From contig NZ_VLKK01000001.1 in the NCBI RefSeq assembly GCF_007830065.1, forward strand, positions 62,001 to 126,000: a stretch of 64,000 nucleotides of DNA, written 5' to 3'. Under the pieces are notes generated by a model. That model searched no databases and had not been told where the DNA came from. It saw only the letters and a program-made list of their open reading frames with translations. Within the stretch, counting starts at the first letter, position 1. Each line of letters opens with the position of its first letter. This document shows, in pieces, positions 37,245 through 45,984 of this stretch. Source of the stretch: Sphingobium wenxiniae (GTDB taxonomy: Bacteria; Pseudomonadota; Alphaproteobacteria; Sphingomonadales; Sphingomonadaceae). Position numbers and translations under genes: made by a program.

Positions 37245-37996
37245 TGTCGTCTGACGTCCGCACGGGCAATGTGGCGCTGCTGATCGATGCGGACAATGCG
37301 TCGGCCGCTTATTTCGACCCGGTGCTGACCGTCCTTGCCGAGCTTGGAACGGTCAACATCCGCCGGGCCTATGGCAATTGGAGCAAGCCGGCGCTCAAAG
37401 GATGGGCATCCCATGCCGTCGCCCAGGCGATCGAAACCCAGCAGCAATTCGATTTGACCAAGGGCAAGAACGCCACGGACATGAAGATGACCATCGACGC
37501 CATGGACCTGATGGCGAGCGGCCGTGTCACCGGCTTTGGCCTGATGTCCAGCGACAGCGATTTCACGCCGCTGGTCACGCGCATCCGGCAGGAAGGGATT
37601 CCCGTCTACGGCTTTGGCTCTGAAAAAACGGCGCAGGCTTTCCGGAGCGCCTGCACACGCTTCATCGACGTCGAGGCGCTGGGCAGCAGCCAGGATGCGG
37701 AAATACCGCCGAATCCTTTCCCGGAAGAAGGCGCGCCTATGGCTGGGAGCCAAGGGGACGACCATTCTCATGTTTCGGAAGATGTCCTGAAACTGCTTAT
37801 AGACGCCTATGGCGCGGTCAAACGCGATGAACAGGGATTTGCGCGGTTGAGCGAAGTGGGACAGCTTGCAGGAAACCGGTCCAGCTTCGATGTCCGCAAC
37901 TATGGCTTCAAGCGCCTCACGGACTTGGTGAAATCGGTGGGCAATTTCAAAGTCGAAACACGCGACGGCCAAAGCTGGATCAAGCGGATTCGATGA
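37244..37996 (+). CDS. NYN-domain putative ribonuclease with C-terminal LOTUS/OST-HTH domain
   Basis: A protein of 250 aa. The N-terminal NYN (PIN-like) domain starts VALLIDADNASAAYFDPVL and keeps acidic catalytic candidates in DADN, KGKNATDMKMTIDAMDL and GLMSSDSDFTPLV. From about residue 165 an OST-HTH/LOTUS domain follows (SEDVLKLLIDAYGAV, GFARLSEVGQLAG, FKRLTDLVKSVGNF). The family (NYN plus OST-HTH) is widely distributed; metal-dependent RNase activity on an RNA bound by the LOTUS part is the expected role but no substrate is known. It overlaps acyP by ATGA. Confidence 0.9.
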   Translation: MSSDVRTGNVALLIDADNASAAYFDPVLTVLAELGTVNIRRAYGNWSKPALKGWASHAVAQAIETQQQFDLTKGKNATDMKMTIDAMDLMASGRVTGFGLMSSDSDFTPLVTRIRQEGIPVYGFGSEKTAQAFRSACTRFIDVEALGSSQDAEIPPNPFPEEGAPMAGSQGDDHSHVSEDVLKLLIDAYGAVKRDEQGFARLSEVGQLAGNRSSFDVRNYGFKRLTDLVKSVGNFKVETRDGQSWIKRIR

Positions 37997-38274
37997 ACAG
38001 TGTCGCGCGCCATCTCGTCATTCATGGCCATGTCCAGGGCGTGTTCTATCGCAACTGGATGGTGACGACGGCGCGGCGTCTGGGAATAACCGGTTGGGTC
38101 CGCAACCGGATGGATGGCACGGTCGAAACCTTCATCGAAGGATCGCCGGACGCAGTGAGCGACATGCTCCGCCTGGCGCGTCAGGGACCGCCTGCGGCAA
38201 AGGTGGATCAAATCATGGCGGAGGACAGCGAAGGACAAGGCTTTTCGAATTTCGAGAAGCGTCCAACGGAATAG
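37993..38274 (+). CDS. acyP: Acylphosphatase
   Basis: A protein of 93 aa that hydrolyses carboxyl-phosphate bonds of acylphosphates. The active-site loop is LVIHGHVQGVFYRNWMVTTA (Arg in Y-R), followed by ITGWVRNRMDGTVE with the catalytic Asn. The length is normal (about 90 aa). It starts inside the NYN gene's stop (ATGA), ending a three-gene rightward set with carbonic anhydrase and the NYN protein. Confidence 0.95.
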   Translation: MNSVARHLVIHGHVQGVFYRNWMVTTARRLGITGWVRNRMDGTVETFIEGSPDAVSDMLRLARQGPPAAKVDQIMAEDSEGQGFSNFEKRPTE

Positions 38275-38298
38275 CGACTACGGAAAAACGCTGGCCCT

Positions 38299-38329
38299 AA
38301 AAAGAAAGGACCAGCCGCAAGGCTGGCCC
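38299..38329 (-). terminator. Intrinsic terminator after ettA
   Basis: The core stem CCAGCC/GGCTGG, extended by G-C pairs after an A.C mismatch, encloses a tetraloop. On the minus strand it is followed by TTTCTTTTT. It sits about 70 nt beyond the ettA stop. Read from the other side it could also help end the acyP message. Confidence 0.72.
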
Positions 38330-38398
38330 GGAAGTTTTCAGGCGTGGATGTCCTAAAGCACTCTCAATGCGGCGACGCAAAGGCCGCCGCGATCCCCC

Positions 38399-40078
38399 TC
38401 AACGCGTCAATTTCTTGTAAGCCAGGCGGGTCGGGCGGTCGGCCGCATCCCCCAGGCGGCGGCGCTTATCCTCCTCATACATCTCGAAATTGCCCTCGAA
38501 CCATTCGACATGACTGTCGCCTTCAAAGGCAAGGATATGAGTCGCCAGCCGATCGAGGAAGAAGCGGTCGTGGCTGATGACCACGGCGCATCCCGCGAAA
38601 TTCTCTAGAGCATCCTCCAGCGCGCGCAGCGTTTCGACGTCAAGATCGTTGGTCGGTTCGTCGAGCAGCAGAACATTGCCGCCCTCCTTCAACATCTTGG
38701 CCATGTGGACGCGATTGCGCTCACCACCGGAAAGCTGGCCGACCTTCTTCTGCTGGTCCGATCCCTTGAAGTTGAAAGCGCCGACATAGGCCCGAGTCTG
38801 GATTTCATGCTTGCCGATGGTCATGAGATCATGGCCGCCGGAAATTTCTTCCCACACATTATGATTGGGGTTCAGCGCATCGCGGCTCTGGTCGACATAG
38901 CCCAGTTTCACGGTCGGCCCGACGTCGATGGAGCCCGAATCAGGTTGTTCCTGGCCCGTGATCAGCCGGAACAGCGTGGACTTGCCCGCGCCGTTCGGCC
39001 CGATGACGCCCACGATGCCGCCGGGCGGCAGTATGAAGTTCAGATCATCGAACAACAGCTTGTCGCCATAAGATTTGGTCAGCCCCTTCGCCTCGATCAC
39101 CTTGCCGCCCAGACGTTCGGGCGTCTGGATGACGATCTGCGCCTTGCCGGGCGCCCGTTCATTCTGTTTTTCCACCAGTTCGTCGAATGCGCGGATACGC
39201 GCTTTCGATTTGGTCTGACGCGCCTTGGGCGACTGGCGAATCCATTCCAGCTCCTCCTTGATCGCCTTTTGACGCCCGGCTTCCTCGCGGTCCTCCTGCT
39301 CCATCCGCTTGGCCTTAGCCTCCAGCCAGTTGGAATAATTGCCCTCGAACGGAATGCCCCGGCCGCGGTCCAATTCCAGCACCCAGCCCACGACATTGTC
39401 GAGGAAGTAGCGGTCGTGGGTGACGAGGATGACGTTGCCGGTATAGTTGATGAGGTGCTGCTCCAGCCACTGCACGCTTTCCGCATCCAGATGGTTGGTA
39501 GGCTCGTCGAGCAGCAGGATATCGGGCTTTTCCAGCAGCAGGCGGCACAACGCGATGCGGCGCTTTTCACCGCCCGATAGATTTTCGACCGACCAGTCGC
39601 CGGGGGGGCAACGAAGCGCCTCCATGGCGATTTCGAGCTGATTGTCGAGCGTCCAGCCGTCGACCGCATCGATCTTTTCCTGAAGCTCGCCCATCTCTGT
39701 CATGAGCGCATCGAAATCGGCATCCTCGGGAGGATCGCCCATGATCATGCTGATTTCATTGAATCGGTCGATCATGTCGGCCACACCCCGGACGCCGTCC
39801 TTGACGTTCTCGATGACGCTCTTGCTGTTGTCGAGCTGCGGCTCCTGCGCCAGATAGCCGACGTTGATCCCTTCGGCCGCCCACGCTTCCCCCTGGAAAT
39901 CGGTATCCATGCCGGCCATCACCTTCATCAAGGTGGATTTGCCCGCGCCGTTCACGCCGATGATCGCGATCTTCGTGCCGGGGAGGAATTGCAGGTGGAT
40001 GTTGTTGAACACCGGTTTGTTCGCGCCGGGGAAGGTTTTGGTAAGGCCCTTCATGACGAAGCTGTACTGGACGGCCAT
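38399..40078 (-). CDS. ettA: EttA, energy-dependent translational throttle ABC-F protein
   Basis: An ABC-F ATPase of 559 aa with two nucleotide-binding domains and no membrane part; it binds the ribosomal E site and gates initiation by ATP/ADP ratio. Domain 1: Walker A GVNGAGKST, signature LSGGEKRR, Walker B ILLLDEPTNHLD. Domain 2: GPNGAGKST, LSGGERNR, LLLDEPTNDLD. The linker WLEAKAKRMEQEDREE is the ABC-F P-site tRNA-interaction motif region. The start MAVQYSFVMKGLTK is the family start; 65 residues of open frame upstream lack similarity. Confidence 0.96.
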   Translation of the reverse strand: MAVQYSFVMKGLTKTFPGANKPVFNNIHLQFLPGTKIAIIGVNGAGKSTLMKVMAGMDTDFQGEAWAAEGINVGYLAQEPQLDNSKSVIENVKDGVRGVADMIDRFNEISMIMGDPPEDADFDALMTEMGELQEKIDAVDGWTLDNQLEIAMEALRCPPGDWSVENLSGGEKRRIALCRLLLEKPDILLLDEPTNHLDAESVQWLEQHLINYTGNVILVTHDRYFLDNVVGWVLELDRGRGIPFEGNYSNWLEAKAKRMEQEDREEAGRQKAIKEELEWIRQSPKARQTKSKARIRAFDELVEKQNERAPGKAQIVIQTPERLGGKVIEAKGLTKSYGDKLLFDDLNFILPPGGIVGVIGPNGAGKSTLFRLITGQEQPDSGSIDVGPTVKLGYVDQSRDALNPNHNVWEEISGGHDLMTIGKHEIQTRAYVGAFNFKGSDQQKKVGQLSGGERNRVHMAKMLKEGGNVLLLDEPTNDLDVETLRALEDALENFAGCAVVISHDRFFLDRLATHILAFEGDSHVEWFEGNFEMYEEDKRRRLGDAADRPTRLAYKKLTR

Positions 40079-40450
40079 CGGGTCAATCTCTTTCGATGTC
40101 TTTGCAGGAATTCTGCACGCGGTTAGCGAACGCAACGCCCCTTGGCAAATCCGCGCCCTTCCGATCGTGCAAAAATGCCGTTGCCTTGCGCTATATCGCT
40201 CCGCCAGCCTTGCGCTCCCTTGAACTTCCGTTCGTTTCGCCAGCGGACCTTTTCCCGGCGGGTAAGGCTTCACAAATAATGAAGTTTTTGTGAACTTTTA
40301 TAGTAGAGAACGCTCCGTCGCGTGATTCTGGCGCTTCACCGACACAGAAAAGCATTGATTTGTGCAACGCACACGTTAATGCGGGTCGCTCGCGTAGGGC
40401 CACATTTGTGACGCGCCTGACGCGGCATATTGCTATGGGAGCCGTACACA
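40079..40450. other. Intergenic region between ettA and a lipoprotein gene
   Basis: About 370 nt without a supported gene. It holds divergent promoter space for ettA (left) and the lipoprotein (right) and an AT-rich inverted repeat listed separately. The segment near 40259-40310 is much more AT-rich than the surroundings. No RNA gene was recognised. Confidence 0.6.
40269..40294. promoter_or_regulatory. Inverted repeat TTCACAAA-N10-TTTGTGAA (candidate operator)
   Basis: Perfect 8-bp arms separated by a 10-nt AT-rich spacer give a centre-to-centre spacing of 18 nt, nearly two helical turns and typical for a dimeric regulator. It lies about 155 nt upstream of the lipoprotein start and 190 nt upstream of ettA. 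The cognate regulator is unknown. Confidence 0.5.
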
Positions 40451-40654
40451 ATGAAGAAGATCGCTGTTGTTTTCGCTTCGGCCGGCCTGATGGCCCTCGC
40501 CGCTTGCGGTGAGAGGCCGGCCAACGAGACCGCGAACGCTTCGAATGCTGTTGTCGAAAACGTTGTTGAGAATGCGGTGAACGCTGCCGACAACGCTGCG
40601 AATGCCGCCGACAACGCTGCGAACGCCGCGAACAACACCGCGAACGCGATGTAA
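40451..40654 (+). CDS. Small alanine/asparagine heptad-repeat lipoprotein (67 aa)
   Basis: The signal MKKIAVVFASAGLMALAAC ends in the lipobox LAAC (lipid-bearing Cys19). The mature part is very low complexity: an N/A/E/V-rich stretch (SNAVVENVVENAV) and then three seven-residue units on the pattern NAADNAA, NAADNAA, NAANNTA. Seven-residue periodicity suggests a helix or coiled coil, as in Lpp-type envelope lipoproteins, though no terminal Lys for peptidoglycan attachment is present (it ends in NAM). Short Ala/Asn-rich lipoproteins of this kind occur in sphingomonads. A clear terminator follows. Confidence 0.8.
   Translation: MKKIAVVFASAGLMALAACGERPANETANASNAVVENVVENAVNAADNAANAADNAANAANNTANAM
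40580..40642 (+). repeat. Three tandem 21-nt repeats inside the lipoprotein gene
   Basis: The units aacgctgccgacaacgctgc(g), aatgccgccgacaacgctgc(g) and a more diverged third copy encode NAADNAA, NAADNAA and NAANNTA. Units 1 and 2 differ at only two positions, both synonymous, implying a recent duplication. Confidence 0.85.
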
Positions 40655-40678
40655 TTTTCGCCAGAGCGAAAACAGGAA

Positions 40679-40709
40679 GGGCGGGCCGTTTTTGCGGGCC
40701 GCCCTTTTT
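40679..40709 (+). terminator. Intrinsic terminator after the lipoprotein gene
   Basis: The stem GGGCGG/CCGCCC, extended by three inner G-C pairs past one mismatch, is followed directly by TTTTT. It starts 24 nt after the stop codon, in the correct orientation. Confidence 0.85.
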
Positions 40710-40888
40710 GATTCCGGATTAATATTGGTCACGGGATTTGATGGTGCATTACGCGCGCAGGCGTGGAAGGATGCATTCTGGATTTATGCGGGAGCATCTG
40801 AACAACGGAGGCAGTCCGTCGAGCGATACAGTTGGTCAAGAGAGCGCAATTGACGGAATGCAGCCTTGGGAGCTAAGGCGGTAAATAT

Positions 40889-40970
<82 letters not shown>

Positions 40971-41167
40971 AAAATCGTTTTATTTCAATAGATTATGAGG
41001 CCGAAAAATTGACAATGTTGGCATAACCGTCAAACGGCAGCGGCGACACTCGACTCCACCAATTGCGGGAACGCCATTGCCGTTCAGCGGCAATCCATTC
41101 GTTCAAGACGGCAGGCCGCGCCGGGTGCCTGTTCAACCCACGCGACGATAGCGCGCAAGCTGGCGAT

Positions 41168-41326
41168 GGCATCGAGCATCGCCTGACCAAGGTGGAACAC
41201 TCCCGAACTAACGGTCGAGCGCATGAAACCGCACGATCAAGGAGGCAACGGTCAAAACGCTCTCTTTAAGACAGCCATGCCCAACTGACCGCCACCTCCA
41301 CTTCATCGACACCTACAATGTCGGCC
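41168..41326 (+). pseudogene. Decayed IS481-family transposase fragment
   Basis: The translation gives GIEHRLTKVEHSRTNGR and then, after single-base shifts, VERM, RTIKEATVK and finally HLHFIDTYNVGLN. IS481 transposases read GIEHRLTKxxHxxTNGQVERMNRTIKEATVKR..HLxxFIxAYN at the same place, around the third catalytic acidic residue. At least two 1-nt insertions (in gaaaccgc and caaaacgc) and a small deletion break the frame. Only this central part of the transposase is left, and no terminal repeats were seen. A region of about 200 nt on the left, between it and tRNA-Pro, has no recognisable gene. Confidence 0.7.
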
Positions 41327-41431
41327 TAAATATCTGCGCCAGCCAGTCATGCTACGCAGTCTCGCATCCACTTGGTTGATCGAGTGTTGTCCGCTACACA
41401 GAAGTAGCTTCATCCGATCAAGGAGAATGTG

Positions 41432-42019
41432 ATGGCCAAGGCACCTCAAGCATCCAGGAAGCCGCCGGTATCGAAAGCACCAGCCGCAGCGAAGTCGGTC
41501 AAGGCATCGGCACGCAGATCTGCTGCGCCAAAGCTCGAGGGCGACGGCAGCACGCTCAACACCAGCGTCGACAGCGGGGTCCGAGAGAAGGTCGCCGAAG
41601 CGCTGACCAAGGCCGTGGCTGACAGCTACACGCTCTATGCCAAGACGCTCGGCGTGCACTGGAACGTCCAAGGGCCTAGCTTCTTTGGCCTGCACAAATT
41701 GACCGACGCGCAATATAATGAGCTGCACCAGGCGGCCGATGCGATCGCCGAACGGATTCGGGCGCTGGGCAAGCTCGCCCCCACCGGCAACGAGACCTTC
41801 CGCGCGCTGACGGTGATCGAGAACGAGGCTCCGCACAAACCCACGCCCGAGATGATCGCCGAACTCGCCCGCGACAATGAGACGGTAGCGCGACGGATGA
41901 GCGAGTTCGCGGAACTGGCGGACGAAGCGGGCGATCTGTTCAGCCATGACATGCTGGTCGCGCGCATCGGCGTGCATGAGGAGAATGCTTGGATGCTGCG
42001 GTCGAGCCTCGCACAATAG
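41432..42019 (+). CDS. dps: Dps-family ferritin-like DNA-protection protein
   Basis: A protein of 195 aa. About 35 N-terminal residues are rich in Lys, Ala and Pro (KAPQASRKPPVSKAPAAAKS), a tail that in Dps homologues binds DNA. The ferritin-like core shows the intersubunit ferroxidase motif GVHWNVQGPSFFGLHKL (His, and Asp/Glu further on), then LHQAADAIAERIRALG and HEENAWMLRS. It should oxidise Fe(II) with peroxide and coat DNA in stress. The start ATG is 6 nt after AGGAGA; a GTG just before is in frame. It is the first intact gene after the IS fragment. Confidence 0.94.
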   Translation: MAKAPQASRKPPVSKAPAAAKSVKASARRSAAPKLEGDGSTLNTSVDSGVREKVAEALTKAVADSYTLYAKTLGVHWNVQGPSFFGLHKLTDAQYNELHQAADAIAERIRALGKLAPTGNETFRALTVIENEAPHKPTPEMIAELARDNETVARRMSEFAELADEAGDLFSHDMLVARIGVHEENAWMLRSSLAQ

Positions 42020-42150
42020 CGTGGGTTCTGGGGGATCGGGCAAGAGTGTTCCGGTCCCCGTTGCCGTCGCCGATAGGGCTTGCGTGAGTTGACGTCGCTC
42101 GAAAACTTTGACGCCGCGAAGCGGACTGGGAATATCTTCGATGGTTGAAC

Positions 42151-43698
42151 ATGGCAGCCGCCCTTATGGTGGCGACCATGCTCAAGACTCTCCTCGTCGC
42201 CGCCCGGGACCGAAATCGGCTCAATGAGATCATCCAGGTCGCTTCACGCTTCGGCCTGGGCGTTCTGCTGGCGAAACTAGGTATCGAAAGCAGCGATGCC
42301 GCAGGAGGAGTCGGCAGCGCGCCGCAGAGGCTGCCACATCGGACGAGGCTCGCGCTCGAGGCGCTCGGTCCGACCTTCGTCAAACTCGGCCAGATCCTCG
42401 CGACACGCGGCGACCTGCTGCCGCCTGAATGGATTGCGGAGTTCGAACGGCTGCACAGCCAGGCGCCTACCCTGCCCTTCGAGGATTTGCGGCCTGCTGT
42501 CGAGGAGGCGCTCGGCCAACCGCCCGAATCCGCATTCGCCAGTTTCGATCCGGAGCCTATCGCGGCGGCGTCGATGGCGCAGGTTCATCGCGCGACCCTT
42601 GCCGATGGCCGGCCGGTCGTCCTCAAGATCAGACGTCCCGGCATTCGTCCGCGGATGGAAGCCGACCTCCGTCTGATCGCGCAGCTCGCGGCACTTGCCG
42701 AGCGCGCCAGCGCGGAGACGCGGCGTTTCGAGCCGGCCGCGATGATGCGGCAGCTTGCCGAGGCGATTCTGGAGGAACTCGATTTCACTAGCGAAGGGCG
42801 CAATGCCGAACGGCTTCGCGCTGATTTCGCACGCGAGCCGCGCGTCGTCGTGCCGGAAATTCATTGGGCCTGGACCTCCGAAACCCTTCTGGTCATGGAT
42901 TATGTCAACGGCGTGCCGCCGCGCGACGCGCAAACGCTCCGCGCCGCCGGCATCGATCCCACCGCGATCGCCGACCTGGGCGCCGATGTCGTGCTGGACA
43001 TGGTACTCATCAATGGCCGTTTCCATGGCGATCCGCATCCGGGCAACCTCCTGTGTCTGCCCGGCAACCGGATCGCCTTGCTCGACCTTGGTATGCTCGG
43101 CCATGTGTCGCCCCGCCGGCGCGAGGAGTTCATCGACTTCGTCCAGGCGCTCTCGAATGGCGATCCGGCGCGTCTCGCCGATGTCCTCGCCGTCTGGTCG
43201 CGAGGCAGCGGCGTTCCGGGCGATCGTATCCAAAGCGCCGCCGAGCGGCTGACCGCGCGGTATGGTGGCGGACGCCTCGTGCTGAGCGCGATGGTCGCCG
43301 ACTTCCTGTCGCTGATGCGCGACGAAGGCATGACGATGCCGCCGGACCTGCTACTAATCTTCAAGGCCCTCGTCACGGTCGACGGCGTCCTCTCCGGCAT
43401 CGAGCCAGATTTCGATCTGTCGCGGGCCATGCAGCGCGCCTCGATCCGGATCGCTGCCTCTCGCCTTTCTCCCGACCATTGGGCGCCGATTCTGCGAGCG
43501 CTGGCATGGGAAGCCGGCAAGCTCCGCGATGATGCGCCGCGCTTGTTGCGGGTCGCGATCCGTCGCCTCGAAGATGATCCTGCGAACAATGCCATGCGGC
43601 AGGAGCAAATTGCGGCATTACGATCGGCCAGCCGCTGGATCACCGGCGCTCTGCTTGTCGGAGCGGCGATGGTCGCTGGCGCTATCCTGCTCTCCTAG
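42151..43698 (+). CDS. ABC1/AarF/UbiB-family atypical kinase
   Basis: A protein of 515 aa with the UbiB hallmark KLGQ (in FVKLGQILATRGDLL, near residue 80), the alanine-rich nucleotide loop AAASMAQVHRATL, an invariant Lys in PVVLKIRRPG, catalytic HGDPHPGNLL and a DFG-like LLDLGML. One hydrophobic segment closes the C-terminus (TGALLVGAAMVAGAILL), suggesting membrane anchoring as in UbiB/COQ8. Relatives support ubiquinone synthesis as ATPases. As an apparent extra paralogue in an accessory region, its lipid or quinone partner is unknown. Its end overlaps the convergent permease gene by 17 nt. Confidence 0.9.
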   Translation: MAAALMVATMLKTLLVAARDRNRLNEIIQVASRFGLGVLLAKLGIESSDAAGGVGSAPQRLPHRTRLALEALGPTFVKLGQILATRGDLLPPEWIAEFERLHSQAPTLPFEDLRPAVEEALGQPPESAFASFDPEPIAAASMAQVHRATLADGRPVVLKIRRPGIRPRMEADLRLIAQLAALAERASAETRRFEPAAMMRQLAEAILEELDFTSEGRNAERLRADFAREPRVVVPEIHWAWTSETLLVMDYVNGVPPRDAQTLRAAGIDPTAIADLGADVVLDMVLINGRFHGDPHPGNLLCLPGNRIALLDLGMLGHVSPRRREEFIDFVQALSNGDPARLADVLAVWSRGSGVPGDRIQSAAERLTARYGGGRLVLSAMVADFLSLMRDEGMTMPPDLLLIFKALVTVDGVLSGIEPDFDLSRAMQRASIRIAASRLSPDHWAPILRALAWEAGKLRDDAPRLLRVAIRRLEDDPANNAMRQEQIAALRSASRWITGALLVGAAMVAGAILLS

Positions 43699-44800
43699 GC
43701 GCGGCGGGCGCGCTGTAACGCACGAACGCGATCGTTCCATAGAGCAGCAGCAGCCCGCAAAGATTGAACAGCTCGCCCTTCTGTTCGGCCAGGCTCGCGC
43801 CCATCTGGTTGATCCCGACCATGAGATGGATGCCCGGTGTCGTGGGCAGCAGCCGGGCGAGCATTGCCAGCCAGCCGGGCGTCGCTTCCACCGGCCAGGA
43901 CAGGCCGGAGAGGAAGTAGATCGGCACCGACGTGATGATCCAGAGCTGGATCGGCCTCTCGCGCAGGTCGAAAACGCTCGCAAGGGCAAGCGCCGCCGCG
44001 ACCGTGGCCGCGACGAACAGTGCAGCGGCAAGCATCAGCGCGCCGATGCTGCCGCTCGCACGCGGCATATCCTGGAACCAGAAGACGAACCCGGTATAAT
44101 AGGCGACGTTCGCGCAGCCCACGACGAAGAAAGCAAGACCGATGCCGAGCAAGCCGCCGGGACTGAAGGCCAGCGCGCCCTGCCTCTCGCGCATGGTCGC
44201 CGCGAGCAGGGCCAGCCCCATGAGCAGCGTCTGATGGATGATGAGGAAGGTGACACCCGGGAACACCGTGCTGCCATAGCCTTCGCGCGTATTGAACAGC
44301 GGCCGCTGGATCAAGGCGAGCGGCGGCGGTGCGGGCGCGCCCAGGGCCATGGCCTGGCTGGTCGCCGAGTCTCGGCCGACAGCGCCCAGGGCCGCGCCGA
44401 CACCAGCGAGCGCGGTGCTGCTGCGCAGCAGATAGGCCCCGTTCCCGTAGAGCGCGACTGTCCCCTGCTCGCCCCGCAGGATGTGCCGCTCGAACCCTTC
44501 GGGGATGACCACTACAGCGCTGGCGCGGCGATCCGCGATCCAAGCCAGCGCGGCGTCCTGCGAGACCGTGCGCGCGACGACTTCGGCCTGCTGAAGCGCT
44601 GAGAGCTTGTGCACCAGCGACCGGCTTGCGCCGCTATGGTCCATGTCGACGACGGCGATCGCAATGCGGGTCGGCACCTCGCCCGAATAGGCGCTGGGAT
44701 AGAAGAAGGAATAGAGGATCGCCGATCCGATGAGCAGCATCAGCGCGGTGCTGTCGGTCAGGATCAACCGGAAGGTTGCAAGGAATGCCCGCCCGATCAT
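43682..44800 (-). CDS. ABC-2 type permease, second subunit (YhhJ/YbhR-like)
   Basis: A membrane protein of 372 aa. One N-terminal helix (about residues 18-38, LTDSTALMLLIGSAILYSFF) precedes a large periplasmic domain (about 40-175) and five or six C-terminal helices; SVPIYFLSGLSWPVEATPGW is the typical ABC-2 exporter motif. Members transport drugs or other compounds with HlyD and TolC partners. The ATG overlaps the stop of the other permease gene (ATGA). The upstream permease and this one presumably form the heterodimeric membrane channel. No ATP-binding subunit gene is adjacent. Confidence 0.9.
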   Translation of the reverse strand: MIGRAFLATFRLILTDSTALMLLIGSAILYSFFYPSAYSGEVPTRIAIAVVDMDHSGASRSLVHKLSALQQAEVVARTVSQDAALAWIADRRASAVVVIPEGFERHILRGEQGTVALYGNGAYLLRSSTALAGVGAALGAVGRDSATSQAMALGAPAPPPLALIQRPLFNTREGYGSTVFPGVTFLIIHQTLLMGLALLAATMRERQGALAFSPGGLLGIGLAFFVVGCANVAYYTGFVFWFQDMPRASGSIGALMLAAALFVAATVAAALALASVFDLRERPIQLWIITSVPIYFLSGLSWPVEATPGWLAMLARLLPTTPGIHLMVGINQMGASLAEQKGELFNLCGLLLLYGTIAFVRYSAPAAPRRAG

Positions 44801-45984
44801 TGCCGCCCCCAGACTCCGGGCGTCGTGGCCGCCGCGATGTAGCGCGGCAGTCCGATCCCCGAGCCGACGAACAGGAAGATCAACAGGACCAGGATATGGG
44901 GAAGCGAGACCATGGCTGGCGATCCCATCATCCATTGTTCGGCAAGCAGCTTGGCGAAGGCGGTATAGGGCAGAATCGCGCTCCAGACCTGTGCGAAGAG
45001 CGAGGCGGACTCGATCGGGAAGATGGCTCCGGCGAAGGCGAACGACGCCCCCGCATAAAGCCCCGCGATGGACAGCGACTTGCCCATCGAGAGGGTGAGG
45101 CCGGTCACCAGCAGGGTAACGCCGACATAGGCGAGATACATGGCCGCATAGCCCGCAAGCAGCATGACCGGGCTTCCGAGCACCGGCCATCCGCGAAGTC
45201 CGGCGAGATAGCTGGTCGCCAGCAAGGCCCAGCCCATGAAGATGACGACATAGACGCTGACCTTGCCAGCGATGGCCGCCACGGCCGCGAACCGGGATGC
45301 GCCAGCAAGCCATGGCCCGATGGTTCCATCGCGCAGTTCACGGCCGAGTGCGCTCGCCACCGCGACCATGAAGATGAGATGGAGGAGCGCGGGATGGATC
45401 AGCGCCACCAGTTGCAGCTCATAGCTGCCTTGCGGATTGAACAGGATCGTGGTCCGCGCGGCGATGGGCGGCGCACGCACCTTGCCCGGTAGGATCGCGG
45501 CTGTGCGGTCCTTGGCGATCCGGCCCGCATAGTCCTGCACCACGGTGCCGATCTCGCGCAGCGCCGCACCCGACGCCGTCGAATAGCTCGCATTGTAGAA
45601 GACGGTGATGCTGGCGGTCTGGCCCCGCAGGACGGTGCGTTCGGTATCGCGAGGGATCAGCACAACGGCATAGGCGGCCTTCGAGCGCACGGCCGTTTCC
45701 GCCGTGCGCATGTCCGCCGCCCGGACCGCGACATGCAGGCCCGGCGATGCCTCGAGCCGGCGGACAAGCTCCCGGGCGACGCCGCCGCCATCCTCGTCGA
45801 CGACCGCGATAGGCAGATCGCGCATCACGCCCGCCGAGATCTGGACCGCCACCAGCGTCATCAGCGCCAGCGGTATCCAGCTGATGAGGGCAAAGTCCCA
45901 GAAGTTCGACCGGAGAAAGCGGATTTCCCTGCACCATCCCGCGCGGAAGGCCGTTCCCGCCGTACCGCCCGGGCCGGGCATCAT
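44797..45984 (-). CDS. ABC-2 type permease, first subunit (YhhJ/YbhS-like)
   Basis: A membrane protein of 395 aa built like its neighbour: one N-terminal helix (FALISWIPLALMTLVAVQI), a periplasmic domain containing LPIAVVDEDGGGVARELVRR and RAYAVV-like strands, then about six helices (LIHPALLHLIFMVAVASALG, FAGAIFPIESASLFAQVWS). The start is the first of two consecutive Met codons, overlapping the hlyD stop as ATGA; the longer open frame upstream overlays hlyD. Strict overlaps throughout indicate one message. Confidence 0.9.
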   Translation of the reverse strand: MMPGPGGTAGTAFRAGWCREIRFLRSNFWDFALISWIPLALMTLVAVQISAGVMRDLPIAVVDEDGGGVARELVRRLEASPGLHVAVRAADMRTAETAVRSKAAYAVVLIPRDTERTVLRGQTASITVFYNASYSTASGAALREIGTVVQDYAGRIAKDRTAAILPGKVRAPPIAARTTILFNPQGSYELQLVALIHPALLHLIFMVAVASALGRELRDGTIGPWLAGASRFAAVAAIAGKVSVYVVIFMGWALLATSYLAGLRGWPVLGSPVMLLAGYAAMYLAYVGVTLLVTGLTLSMGKSLSIAGLYAGASFAFAGAIFPIESASLFAQVWSAILPYTAFAKLLAEQWMMGSPAMVSLPHILVLLIFLFVGSGIGLPRYIAAATTPGVWGRQ

